A DNA stretch of 45,234 bases from Bacteroidales bacterium. GTDB taxonomy: Bacteria > Bacteroidota > Bacteroidia > Bacteroidales > VadinHA17. The DNA lies in NCBI GenBank assembly GCA_018056245.1, contig JAGPFZ010000017.1, forward strand, positions 1 to 45,234. The letters are read 5' to 3'. Positions 36,261-43,888 of the stretch are shown in pieces; within the stretch, counting starts at the first letter, position 1; each line of letters starts with the position of its first letter. The notes under the pieces were generated by a model. That model saw only the letters and a program-made list of their open reading frames with translations. It was not told the origin of the DNA and did not search any database. The translations under genes and the position numbers were made by a program.

Positions 36261-37817
36261 ATGAAAAAATTTTTAAATGTACTCGGAAAACTACTTCTTG
36301 TAGCGATAATCATTCTGATTATAAGCATATATTCTAACCTTAAGGACAGAAACAGACATTACAGTGCTGATATAAAAATTATCAGCAACGAAGAATTGCC
36401 TCTTCGCGCAGGATTTGCAGCCGTCAAAATTACACCCGATGTGCCTGACAGATGGACAGATGCTGATAATGATGCAACTTATAACCCCGACAAAGGTGAT
36501 ACTTTTACCGATTTAAACGGAAACGGAAGGTTCGACCCTGTATGGATTGCCGGATTTCATAATTCAAGAGCGGCAAACGGAGTTCATGATGACCTCTGGG
36601 CAAGGACATTTGTAATTGACGACAGTAAAACCAGATTGGCAATTGTAGCTCTCGATGCCATTGGATTTATGAATAATGAAATAATTGATGTGAGAAAAAA
36701 ACTTGGACCTGAAACTGGAATAAATTATCTAATAGTCACATCTACTCATTCACATGAAGCTCCTGATTTGCTGGGCCTCTGGGGAAAGACAAATTTCAGA
36801 AGCGGCGTCGACAGAAAATATGTTGAATTCGTAAAACAACAGATTCTGACCTCGGTTGAAACTGCTGTCATGAATTTACGCCCTGTCCGTCTTGAGGTAT
36901 CGGAAGATTACGAGGGAGCTGCTCATTTAATTGCTGATACACGCCTGCCTCATGTTTTCGATTCAGGGCTCAGAATTATCAGGGTGGTTGACATGGAAAC
37001 AGGAAAAAACAACGGAACCCTTGTTTCATGGGGAAATCATCCTGAAACTTTATGGAGTAAAAATCTTATGCTCTCATCCGATTTTCCACATTACGTAAGG
37101 GAGTTCGTGGAAAACGGCATTTACAGAAACGACAGTCTGATAGTCACAGGAACCGGAGGAATTTGTCTGTATGTCAATGGCGCAATTGGCGGACTGATGA
37201 CCACTAACCCGGATATTACAGTCAGGGATCCGATAACAGGGAGTGAATTCAGTGAACCTTCATTTGAAAAGGCAGAAGCTGAAGGCAAACAGATCGCAAT
37301 GCTTGTTTTGAAAGCAATGGAAAAACCGTCGGTTACTATTGAAAAAACAGGTATTTCAATAATATCGAAGTCAGTTATACTACCCGTTCACAATCGTCTT
37401 TTCAGGCTGGCTGCTGCATTGGGTATTTTAGACAGGGGCACGACCGGGTGGATGAAGATGCGTTCAGAGATTTCGGCTTTCAATATCGGACCCATATCCT
37501 TTGTTGCTATCCCTGGTGAAGTTTATCCTGAAATTGTTAATGGCGGAATTGAAGCCCCCGAAGGACAGGATTATGATACTGAACCTGTCGAAGTGCTTCC
37601 GGTAAGGGAGATGATGTCGGGTCAAATCAAGTTTGTATTCGGACTTGCAAATGATGAAATAGGGTATATTATTCCAAAAAGCCAATGGGACGAAAAGGAA
37701 CCGTTTGCATACGGGAGAAATAAGCCTCAGTATGGAGAAACAAATTCACTGGGACCTGAGACAGGACCGCTAATTCATTCAGCGATAAAAAAGATGATTC
37801 AGGAACTGAATAATTGA
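36261..37817 (+). CDS. Neutral/alkaline ceramidase-like protein, membrane-anchored
   Basis: 518 residues. An N-terminal transmembrane anchor (about 7-25) is followed by the neutral ceramidase N-domain. It has LRAGFAAVKITPD (48-60), the zinc-ligand pattern VTSTHSHEAPD and LVSWGNHPETLW, and a later VAIPGEVYPEI. A short insert at residues 67-92 is rich in Asp/Asn (DLNGNGRFD at 84-92, like a calcium-binding EF-loop). Only about 520 residues are present, against roughly 650-700 for full ceramidases, because the C-terminal beta domain is missing. This short form is common in Bacteroidota and its substrate (sphingolipid or other amide) is unproven. The gene directly follows the IS element. Confidence 0.8.
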   Translation: MKKFLNVLGKLLLVAIIILIISIYSNLKDRNRHYSADIKIISNEELPLRAGFAAVKITPDVPDRWTDADNDATYNPDKGDTFTDLNGNGRFDPVWIAGFHNSRAANGVHDDLWARTFVIDDSKTRLAIVALDAIGFMNNEIIDVRKKLGPETGINYLIVTSTHSHEAPDLLGLWGKTNFRSGVDRKYVEFVKQQILTSVETAVMNLRPVRLEVSEDYEGAAHLIADTRLPHVFDSGLRIIRVVDMETGKNNGTLVSWGNHPETLWSKNLMLSSDFPHYVREFVENGIYRNDSLIVTGTGGICLYVNGAIGGLMTTNPDITVRDPITGSEFSEPSFEKAEAEGKQIAMLVLKAMEKPSVTIEKTGISIISKSVILPVHNRLFRLAAALGILDRGTTGWMKMRSEISAFNIGPISFVAIPGEVYPEIVNGGIEAPEGQDYDTEPVEVLPVREMMSGQIKFVFGLANDEIGYIIPKSQWDEKEPFAYGRNKPQYGETNSLGPETGPLIHSAIKKMIQELNN

Positions 37818-37881
37818 AGTTAAGTGTTTTATTGCCTGCCTTTATGGCTATACACGATGGATATAGTGAAACATGTGAATG

Positions 37882-37948
37882 ACTTCTGCCAGATAAAGAT
37901 GATTGAATTCTTTAAAAGGTATTTATAAATTTAACAGGTGGCAGAAGT
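37882..37948. repeat. 10-bp inverted repeat, ACTTCTGCCA/TGGCAGAAGT
   Basis: A perfect inverted repeat at 37882-37891 and 37939-37948 with 47 bases between. It lies between the ceramidase-like gene and the cas6 remnant and is too widely spaced for a simple terminator. It may be a mobile-element end or a relic. Confidence 0.5.
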
Positions 37949-38049
37949 TGAAAAAGGATGATTAACTATGCATAGGTGTGAAAGACAAATTATTCAATAA
38001 ACATTTTTTTATTTGTTAAGCATGAATTCATTATATTTATAAGATAATA

Positions 38050-38403
38050 ATGCCAATCTTTTATCTGCTTATGCGTTTCAGTTTAAAACTTGAAGCATCA
38101 AATGGTAATGTAGCATTGCCCCTCAACTACCAGTATGAGTTGTCGTCGTAGATCTTTCATACCATCAATAATTCCGACAATGACTTTGCACGCTGGCTTC
38201 ATGAAACTGGTTACTTTAACCGGAACAGAAAGTTCAAGCTTTTCACGTTTTCCCGGCTAATACCCGAAAAATACCGGATATCAGGTGACAGGCTGATCAT
38301 AGACTCCCGGAATACAGGATTGATTGTAAGCTTTTATGTATCTGAGGCGGTAGACCATTTTATCACCGGTCTTTTCAAAAATCAGCATTTGAAACTGGGC
38401 GAT
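38050..38403 (+). pseudogene. cas6: cas6 fragment: N-terminal third of a CRISPR endoribonuclease, with a stop
   Basis: Reading from ATG 38071 (or ATG 38050, same frame) gives MRFSLKLEASNGNVALPLNY then QYELSS, a TAG at 38149-38151 where the family usually has Trp, then IFHTINNSDNDFARWLHETG, FKLFTFSRLIPEKYRISGDR, TGLIVSFYVSEAVDHFITGL and FKNQHLKLGD. This is the N-terminal RAMP (ferredoxin-like) domain of Cas6, with the hallmark FxLFTFS and FxxGLFKxQxLxLGD segments. It stops matching after D111 (38403), about 25 bases before a CRISPR repeat. Full Cas6 has roughly 240-280 residues, so more than half is gone. The remnant is double-dead: a nonsense codon plus 3' truncation. Cas6 normally cuts pre-crRNA in the repeat. 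Confidence 0.8.
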
Positions 38404-38428
38404 TTGATTTGCCCATCTTTGTATAGTT

Positions 38429-38523
38429 CTTATAATCGTACCATAGTGGAATTGAAATCGGTAAAGACAAAGGTAAAACAATTAAAAAATTCACTTATAA
38501 TCGTACCATAGTGGAATTGAAAT
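38429..38523 (+). CRISPR. Minimal CRISPR array: two identical 30-nt repeats, one 35-nt spacer
   Basis: Two perfect copies of a 30-nt repeat (38429-38458 and 38494-38523) begin CTTATAATCGTACC and end GGAATTGAAAT, separated by a 35-nt spacer (38459-38493). The repeat length, spacer length and the ATTGAAAT 3' end are those of Cas6-processed type I-B/III systems, and the adjacent upstream gene is a cas6 remnant on the same strand. No other cas gene, leader or further repeat is visible in the window. The A/T-rich leader that would normally separate cas genes and array is absent, as if deleted. Confidence 0.85.
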
Positions 38524-38604
38524 AACATTAACAAGGGAGTGGATCAATTACAGACTTATTGGAGAAAATCAACAAAATCATAAGTAAATTTTCGATAATT
38601 TCGC

Positions 38605-38627
38605 CACGTTTTACCGGTATTAACGTG
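38605..38627. repeat. 23-bp palindrome, operator-like
   Basis: CACGTT-T-TACCGGTA-TT-AACGTG is symmetric except for the unequal one- and two-base spacers. It lies about 80 bases past the last CRISPR repeat. No gene starts close by, so an orphan operator or relic is likely. Confidence 0.5.
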
Positions 38628-38820
38628 ACATTTTTACATACTATGCATAATTATAGCAAAGTCATTTAAACAAGTCATAAATAGCCTGAGGTTGTAAAAA
38701 GTATGTAAAACTTAATATAAAACAAATTGGAGAATTATATAGAATGATTATAAATCGAATAGTTTAATACTCAGAGTTCCTCAGGATGTAATGTATCGTA
38801 ACTATCATTTTGTTTTCTGT

Positions 38821-38839
38821 TGTAGCTAGAGGGGGAATT
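38821..38839. repeat. Partial duplicate of the tRNA-Met 3' end
   Basis: TGTAGCTAGAGGGGGAATT matches 18 of 19 bases of 38996-39014, which is the acceptor and T-stem 3' strand of the tRNA, in the same orientation and 175 bases away. It looks like an attachment-site copy or tRNA pseudogene left by past integration. Confidence 0.6.
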
Positions 38840-38869
38840 ACCACCGGTGATTCCCTGCAGGGTAACTTA

Positions 38870-38998
38870 ACAAGGAATAGCCCTGCCACATTTTTTGAGG
38901 TTAAGGATTTTTTGTTTATTGTTCTAATCGAGCAAGCTCATCGCCCAAAAACAAAAAACCCTGCGTCAGCCGTAAGGCTGGCCAGGGCTATTCCTTGT
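38870..38998. repeat. 16-bp perfect inverted repeat flanking the tRNA terminator
   Basis: ACAAGGAATAGCCCTG (38870-38885) and CAGGGCTATTCCTTGT (38983-38998) are perfect reverse complements. The right arm is the tRNA trailer plus the terminator's outer stem; the left arm is an inverted copy of it. Confidence 0.85.
38945..38988 (-). terminator. Terminator of the tRNA-Met gene
   Basis: On the minus strand, CCCTG and GCCAGCC pair with GGCTGAC and CAGGG around a TTAC loop, with one bulged base. The stem is followed by TTTTTTGTTTTT. It is strong and correctly placed 10 bases after the tRNA. Confidence 0.88.
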
Positions 38999-39071
38999 AG
39001 CGAGAGGGGGAATTGAACCCCCGACCTCATGATTATGAATCATGTGCTCTAACCAACTGAGCTATCTCGCC
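38998..39071 (-). tRNA. tRNA-Met (anticodon CAT), probably elongator
   Basis: A 74-base cloverleaf on the minus strand: acceptor GGCGAGA/TCTCGCT (the end pair is G-U), D-arm GCTC...GAGC, anticodon stem CATGA/TCATG with loop TTCATAA (anticodon CAT), T-arm GGGGG-TTCAATT-CCCCC and discriminator A. CCA is not encoded. The paired first acceptor base argues against the initiator type. A lysidine-modified tRNA-Ile2 also has CAT, but the GGCGAGATAGCTCAG start is Met-like. Confidence 0.93.
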
Positions 39072-39143
39072 TTTTAGCCTCGGTATCCGCCAATGAAATA
39101 TGGCATTTAGCGTATAGCGGAGAAAACAAAATTTTTTAGGATT

Positions 39144-39174
39144 CAAATATAATCACTAAACCATAAAATTACAA
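39144..39174 (-). promoter_or_regulatory. Promoter for tRNA-Met
   Basis: On the minus strand, TTG (39172-39174), 20 bases, then TATATTTG (39144-39151) fit the Bacteroidota -33/-7 arrangement and lie about 70 bases before the tRNA 5' end. Confidence 0.6.
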
Positions 39175-39231
39175 TCAGGATTCTTTGTTTAATTATTTTT
39201 TTTAAATTGCATGTTATATAAATTTTTAAAA

Positions 39232-39612
39232 ATGAGGGAAAAATTTGACCTCGAATATACTCTCAATTGTTCGCCAAGAGTATTATTTCAACGTTTAAGT
39301 ACTCCGGAAGGCCTTGCTGAATGGTTTGCCGACGATGTAACAGTTGAAGGTGATGTCTTTACTTTCAAATGGGGTAAATCAGAATCAAAAGGCCGCCTTG
39401 CAGCATTGAAGGAAAATAAACTTGTCCGATTCGAATTACCTGAACGTGAAGAAGAAGGATCAAATTATTTTGAGTTCAGAATAACTGTACAGGAACTAAC
39501 AGGCGAATTGGCACTAATAATTACCGATTTTGCAGAACCAGATGAAAAAGAAGATGCAATTCATCTCTGGGACACGCAAATAGCCGATCTGAAACATATT
39601 CTTGGAACTTAA
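39232..39612 (+). CDS. START-like (SRPBCC) domain protein
   Basis: I use the ATG at 39232 (126 residues, MREKFDLEYTLNCSPRVLFQ), because the family starts there; an ATG 21 bases upstream adds only MLYKFLK. A single helix-grip domain shows RLSTPEGLAEWFADDVTVEG, VFTFKWGKSESKG and FEFRITVQELTGELALIITD. This is the START-like family typical of Bacteroidota, related to the AHSA1 domain. It is cytoplasmic and probably binds a hydrophobic ligand or assists folding; no function is established. It is transcribed away from the tRNA. Confidence 0.88.
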   Translation: MREKFDLEYTLNCSPRVLFQRLSTPEGLAEWFADDVTVEGDVFTFKWGKSESKGRLAALKENKLVRFELPEREEEGSNYFEFRITVQELTGELALIITDFAEPDEKEDAIHLWDTQIADLKHILGT

Positions 39613-39831
39613 TAAATGTTCAAGGGCACAAAAGTAGTTTACCTTCTATTTCTTCCTCAAATAAATTTTTTAAGCATTATGGATATAATCCTGCAAGTTT
39701 CATAAGTTCAGCAATTTCCTTCTAATTAATTTATCCGTTCTCTTCTTAATTTATCCGATCTCTTCAGTAATAATAACTCGAGTTAGTAGTTCAGCAGTTG
39801 AACTTCCATAAACCTTATTACAAAAATTCCG

Positions 39832-39839
39832 TAATTTTG
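39832..39839 (+). promoter_or_regulatory. -7 box before the LptF/G-like gene
   Basis: TAATTTTG matches TAnnTTTG. The inferred transcription start falls between the two candidate ATGs (39842 and 39860) and supports the second. Confidence 0.4.
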
Positions 39840-39859
39840 CAATGCATTTATTTAGAACA

Positions 39860-41356
39860 ATGAAAAAACTCGACATATTTGTGGCAAAATCATTTATTGG
39901 TCCGCTGATTCTTACTTTTTTCATCGTTCTTTTTATTCTCCTGCTCCAGTTCTTGTTTATGTATATTGATGACCTTATAGGCAAGGGATTGGGATTGAAA
40001 GTTATGGCCGAACTTCTTTATCACTTCTCCCTTACATTTGTGCCAATGGCTCTGCCATTAGCCATACTTCTTGCTTCCCTTATGACATTTGGAAACATGG
40101 GGGAATTCAATGAACTTACAGCTCTGAAATCATCCGGAATACCTCTTCGCAGAATAGTTGTGCCAGTTATAATTATTGTGAGTATCCTTTCAATAGTCTC
40201 ATTTTTCTTTTCGAATAATATACAACCCTACTCTTACCGTAAAGCAAGAACACTATTATATGATATAAGGCGCAAACGCCCGGAACTTAATATTCAGGCG
40301 GGAACATTCAATAACGACATTGACGGATTCAGTATAAAAGTTACAAGTAAAGACCCGGCAACAAACAAACTTTATAAAATACTCATATATGATCATCGTA
40401 ATAAAAAAGGTAATGCATCGGTAACTTATGCCGATTCGGGCTTTATGAAGATAACACCCGATGAATCGGGCCTTGTTTTCACCCTATATAATGGTTATTC
40501 TTATAACGAAATGACAGAGGATAATCCCTCGGTAAGCCAGAAAAAATATCCTTTCCGGAAAGACCATTTTAAAGAACAGACCATGATAATAAATCTCAGC
40601 GGATTTGAGCTCGAGCGAAGTAGCGAAGACCTTTTTAAATTTAGCTCTGCCACAAAAAACATTTCAACACTATCTTATATAATTGATTCTCTGCATAATA
40701 TGAATGAAACTAAAATTAATTCCTATTTAATTGAATTCAATACTTCCCAACTTTATTCACAACGAAATTTTTATGTGCCAAATGTAACTGTTAGCATTCC
40801 CTCATCAAACAATAATCTCCCTGTTTTTAAACCTTGGGCTATTTTTGATACCCTGAGTTTGGATTTGAAAAAAGATGTGGTTTCCCGTGCAATTGAATAT
40901 GCAAGATTCGGTTCAAACTATGTAACTCAGAAAAAAGAATTCATTCATAATGATATAAGAAATTTGCGAAGTTACCAGATAGAATATCATAAGAAATTTA
41001 CTTTATCGCTTGCTTGTATCGTGTTTCTTCTAATCGGTGCACCTCTTGGTGCAATTATCCGTAAAGGCGGGCTTGGAACTCCTGCGGTCATATCAGTACT
41101 TTTCTTCGTTGTTTATTACATTATTTCAATTTCGTTCGAAAAACTTGCAAGGGAAAATCATATAGATATATTTACCGGCATGTGGGCAGCATTCATACTC
41201 CTTTTCCCTATCGGTATATTTCTGACATGGAAAGCTTCGACCGATTCTTCAATATTTGATGTTGAAACATATACTCTTTTCTTTAAAAAAATTAAAAACA
41301 AGATATTTAGGTTTGCTTTCAATGGAAAATATCAGGATATATCTGAGGAACAATAA
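39860..41356 (+). CDS. LptF/LptG family LPS-export permease
   Basis: 498 residues from the ATG at 39860 (MKKLDIFVAKSFIGP), the usual family start; an ATG 18 bases earlier is open but less likely. Three N-terminal membrane spans, a long periplasmic beta-jellyroll region (about 130-380) and three C-terminal spans match the YjgP/YjgQ fold. The ALPLAILLASLMTFGNMGEFNELTALKSSG stretch, written here in part as MTFGNMGEFNELTALKSSG, is the conserved coupling segment. In the inner membrane it works with the LptB ATPase to lift LPS toward the periplasmic bridge. The bacterium needs a second such permease, which is not in this window. Confidence 0.92.
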   Translation: MKKLDIFVAKSFIGPLILTFFIVLFILLLQFLFMYIDDLIGKGLGLKVMAELLYHFSLTFVPMALPLAILLASLMTFGNMGEFNELTALKSSGIPLRRIVVPVIIIVSILSIVSFFFSNNIQPYSYRKARTLLYDIRRKRPELNIQAGTFNNDIDGFSIKVTSKDPATNKLYKILIYDHRNKKGNASVTYADSGFMKITPDESGLVFTLYNGYSYNEMTEDNPSVSQKKYPFRKDHFKEQTMIINLSGFELERSSEDLFKFSSATKNISTLSYIIDSLHNMNETKINSYLIEFNTSQLYSQRNFYVPNVTVSIPSSNNNLPVFKPWAIFDTLSLDLKKDVVSRAIEYARFGSNYVTQKKEFIHNDIRNLRSYQIEYHKKFTLSLACIVFLLIGAPLGAIIRKGGLGTPAVISVLFFVVYYIISISFEKLARENHIDIFTGMWAAFILLFPIGIFLTWKASTDSSIFDVETYTLFFKKIKNKIFRFAFNGKYQDISEEQ

Positions 41357-41510
41357 AATATATGCCTGTCTGAATGAAACATGACTGTTTCTTCTAATCT
41401 AAAAGAGTAACGGTTTGCTTCAATTTTTGAATTATTTTTTCTCAAGGATATTCATTCGACGATAATTTATTCTTATGTGTAATTTTGGACAATATTCCAG
41501 TTAATTTTTC

Positions 41511-41518
41511 TAACTTTG
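41511..41518 (+). promoter_or_regulatory. -7 box of the ribBA promoter
   Basis: TAACTTTG is a full match to TAnnTTTG. A TTTTG at 41483-41487 is a candidate -33 element, with slightly long spacing (23). It predicts a leader of about 150 bases. Confidence 0.55.
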
Positions 41519-41523
41519 CATTC

Positions 41524-41674
41524 GCTTTTCTTTAAAAGAAGCATAAATATTTGCTTATTTATTTCGGACTTTCTATTGGGCTCCGAAAAGTGGATATTTA
41601 ATTTATGGCAGGCTTTTTGAATTATTTTCCTGCCGAATAGAAAGAGTCCCCGATAAAAATAAAAAATAAATAAA
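41524..41674 (+). promoter_or_regulatory. Structured ribBA leader with alternative helices
   Basis: The leader can form a long outer helix (GGACTTTCTATT 41566-41577 with AATAGAAAGAGTCC 41636-41649, two bulged bases) enclosing a hairpin GGCAGG/CCTGCC (41607-41612 and 41629-41634). Alternatively it forms a local 7-bp hairpin TTTCGGA/TCCGAAA (41562-41568 and 41582-41588) that uses the same GGA, so the two cannot coexist. This switch-like layout precedes a riboflavin gene. The conserved RFN (FMN riboswitch) core strings are absent, so it is not a classical FMN riboswitch. Confidence 0.5.
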
Positions 41675-42907
41675 ATGGAAGAATTCAAATTTAACAGCAT
41701 TGAAGAAGCAATTGAGGATATAAAAGAAGGGAAACTTCTTATTGTGGTTGATGATGAGGATAGAGAAAATGAGGGAGATTTTATTTGTGCCGCTGAACTC
41801 ATTACCCCTGAGATAGTTAATTTCATGGCAAAATATGGACGTGGACTTATATGTACTGCTTTAACCGAAGAAAGATGTGATGAACTCGACCTTGACCTGA
41901 TGGTTGGAATTAATACTTCACTGCATGAAACACAATTTACAGTGTCGGTTGACTTGATCAGCGAAGAAACATCTACGGGTGTATCTGCAAAAGACAGGGC
42001 ACTGACAATCAAGGCTCTGATAGATCCCAAAACAAAACCATCCGACCTCGGACGTCCAGGTCATATTTTCCCGCTTAAAGCAAGGTCAAAAGGCGTATTG
42101 AGAAGAGCTGGACATACGGAAGCCGTAGTTGATCTTACAAGGCTGGCAGGGTTGAAAGAAGGAGGCGCACTCGTTGAAATTATGAATGACGACGGCACTA
42201 TGGCCCGCCTTCCGGAACTTATGGAAATGAGTAAAAAATTCGGAATAAAAATCATTTCTATACGCGATCTTATCACTTATCGTCTTCAAAGAGAATCTAT
42301 TATAGAAAAAGGTGAGAGAGTTAAACTCCCGACTACAAAAGGTGAATTTGAGTTTATCCCATTCAGACAAATAAGTAACGGACTTGAACATGCAGCACTC
42401 GTTAAAGGTTCATGGTCGAAAGATGAACCGGTTCTTGTAAGATTACATTCTTCATGTTTTACCGGCGATGTGTTTCATTCATTGAGATGCGACTGCGGGC
42501 AACAACTCGACAAAGCTATGGAAATGGTCGAAAAGGAAGGAAAGGGTGTAATTATTTACCTGAACCAGGAAGGAAGAGGGATAGGGCTTGTTAACAAAAT
42601 CAAAACATATAAACTTCAAGAAAATGGACTTGATACTGTTCAGGCTAACCTGACTCTCGGTTTCAAAGAAGATGAAAGAGATTACGGGGTTGGCGCCAGT
42701 ATAATGAGAGAGCTGGGCCTCGGAAAAATAAGGCTTATTTCAAATAATCCTGTCAAAAGAGCAGGGCTCGAGGGATATGGAATAACTATTGTAGAAACAA
42801 TACCTCTTGTAATACCACCCAATCCCTATAATGAATTTTATCTAAAAACCAAAGCCACAAAAATGGGACATAATATATCATGTTATAAACAGGGTATAAA
42901 TAAATAA
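41675..42907 (+). CDS. ribBA: RibBA: DHBP synthase / GTP cyclohydrolase II
   Basis: 410 residues. The N-terminal half (1-202) is 3,4-dihydroxy-2-butanone-4-phosphate synthase with [13 protein letters not shown] (24-36) and [10 protein letters not shown]. The C-terminal half is GTP cyclohydrolase II with zinc ligands C261, C272 and C274 ([18 protein letters not shown]) and the GTP-binding NQEGRGIGL (298-306). Both catalytic cores look intact, so it provides both riboflavin precursors. The remaining rib genes are not here. The structured leader suggests post-transcriptional control. fmt starts six bases after its stop. Confidence 0.96.
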   Translation: MEEFKFNSIEEAIEDIKEGKLLIVVDDEDRENEGDFICAAELITPEIVNFMAKYGRGLICTALTEERCDELDLDLMVGINTSLHETQFTVSVDLISEETSTGVSAKDRALTIKALIDPKTKPSDLGRPGHIFPLKARSKGVLRRAGHTEAVVDLTRLAGLKEGGALVEIMNDDGTMARLPELMEMSKKFGIKIISIRDLITYRLQRESIIEKGERVKLPTTKGEFEFIPFRQISNGLEHAALVKGSWSKDEPVLVRLHSSCFTGDVFHSLRCDCGQQLDKAMEMVEKEGKGVIIYLNQEGRGIGLVNKIKTYKLQENGLDTVQANLTLGFKEDERDYGVGASIMRELGLGKIRLISNNPVKRAGLEGYGITIVETIPLVIPPNPYNEFYLKTKATKMGHNISCYKQGINK

Positions 42908-42913
42908 TACGGA

Positions 42914-43888
42914 ATGAATAACCCTCGAATTCTGTTCATGGGAACGCCAAAGTTCGCTGTGGCTACACTCGGTGCCCTGCTAATGAATGGATTCAACGTT
43001 GTCGGAGTTGTCACAACACCTGACAAACCGGCAGGAAGAGGGAAAAAATTAACCGCCTCCCCTGTGAAGGAATTTGCAATATTAAGCTTATTACCTGTAT
43101 TACAACCAGAAAACCTTGAAGATCCGAATTTTGTAGAAGAAGTAAAAAATCTGAACCCTGATCTTATCCTCGTTGTTGCTTTCCGTAAAATTCCGGATGT
43201 TATTTGGAAAATTCCTACAATGGGAACAATCAACCTCCACGCCTCACTTTTACCACATTATCGAGGAGCAGCTCCTATAAATCGCGCTATCATAAATGGA
43301 GAAACAGTAACCGGACTTACTACTTTCCTGATAAACGGTGACATCGACTCGGGTAATATTTTATTACGGGAAGAAGTCCCGATATTACCCCACGAAAATG
43401 CAGGTGATCTCCAGGAAAGACTTATGAAAAAAGGAGCTCTATTGGTTATTAAAACACTCGATGGGCTTATCAATAACACAATCACTCCTGTTCCTCAGTC
43501 ATATTTTCTTAAGGAGGGAGAAAAGCCAAAACCAGCACCCAAAATATTTCCCAACGATTGTATTATCAACTGGAATGAAAGCAGCCAAACGATAAATAAT
43601 CTCGTGCGTGGACTTTCTCCTGTTCCCTGCGCAAGAACTTTCATAAAAAAAGACGAGAATTCATTCATGCTTAAAATATATCAAAGCATACCTGAAGATG
43701 AAGAACACTCTTTAAAGGCGGGTGATATTATCTCAAATAATAAAGACAGTTTAAAAATTGCATGTGGAAAAGGCCTGCTTAATATAATAAATCTTCAACT
43801 TGAAGGAAGAAAAAAAATGAGTGTTTCAGAATTTCTTCGGGGCCTCAATATTTCGGAATACAGAATCGTTTCTAATAAACCGGCATAA
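42914..43888 (+). CDS. fmt: Methionyl-tRNA formyltransferase
   Basis: 324 residues. The formyltransferase domain has LFMGTPKFAV (7-16) at the N-terminus, GRGKKLTASPVK as the folate/loop region and the catalytic NLHASLLPHYRGAAPI (107-122; N107, H109) with D144 in INGDIDSGNIL. The C-terminal OB-like tRNA-binding domain follows from about residue 205 (NDCIINWNESSQTINNLVRG). It formylates Met-tRNA(i) for initiation. It starts just after ribBA and overlaps the 3' end of the converging glucosaminidase gene by 17 bases. Confidence 0.96.
   Translation: MNNPRILFMGTPKFAVATLGALLMNGFNVVGVVTTPDKPAGRGKKLTASPVKEFAILSLLPVLQPENLEDPNFVEEVKNLNPDLILVVAFRKIPDVIWKIPTMGTINLHASLLPHYRGAAPINRAIINGETVTGLTTFLINGDIDSGNILLREEVPILPHENAGDLQERLMKKGALLVIKTLDGLINNTITPVPQSYFLKEGEKPKPAPKIFPNDCIINWNESSQTINNLVRGLSPVPCARTFIKKDENSFMLKIYQSIPEDEEHSLKAGDIISNNKDSLKIACGKGLLNIINLQLEGRKKMSVSEFLRGLNISEYRIVSNKPA

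Larger units (their letters stand above)
38524..38997. other. Non-coding stretch after the CRISPR array
   Basis: No gene is supported here. It holds a near-perfect palindrome at 38605-38627 (CACGTT...AACGTG around TACCGGTA), an AT-rich segment, a partial copy of the tRNA-Met 3' end (38821-38839), a GGGAAT/ATTCCC stem around ACCGGT (38833-38855), a CCCTGCAGGG palindrome, and the terminator of the minus-strand tRNA (38945-38988). Confidence 0.7.
41357..41674 (+). other. Long spacer upstream of ribBA
   Basis: 318 bases without a supported gene. The first 150 bases show nothing recognisable. The last 165 contain a promoter box (41511-41518) and a structured leader (41519-41674, described separately). 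Confidence 0.6.

Noticed and set aside
38810..39016. Open frame of 68 codons on the plus strand
   Set aside because: It crosses the tRNA 3' end and its terminator and has no protein-like composition.
41524..41674. Classical FMN riboswitch (RFN) before ribBA
   Set aside because: None of the conserved RFN strings is present, although the region is structured.
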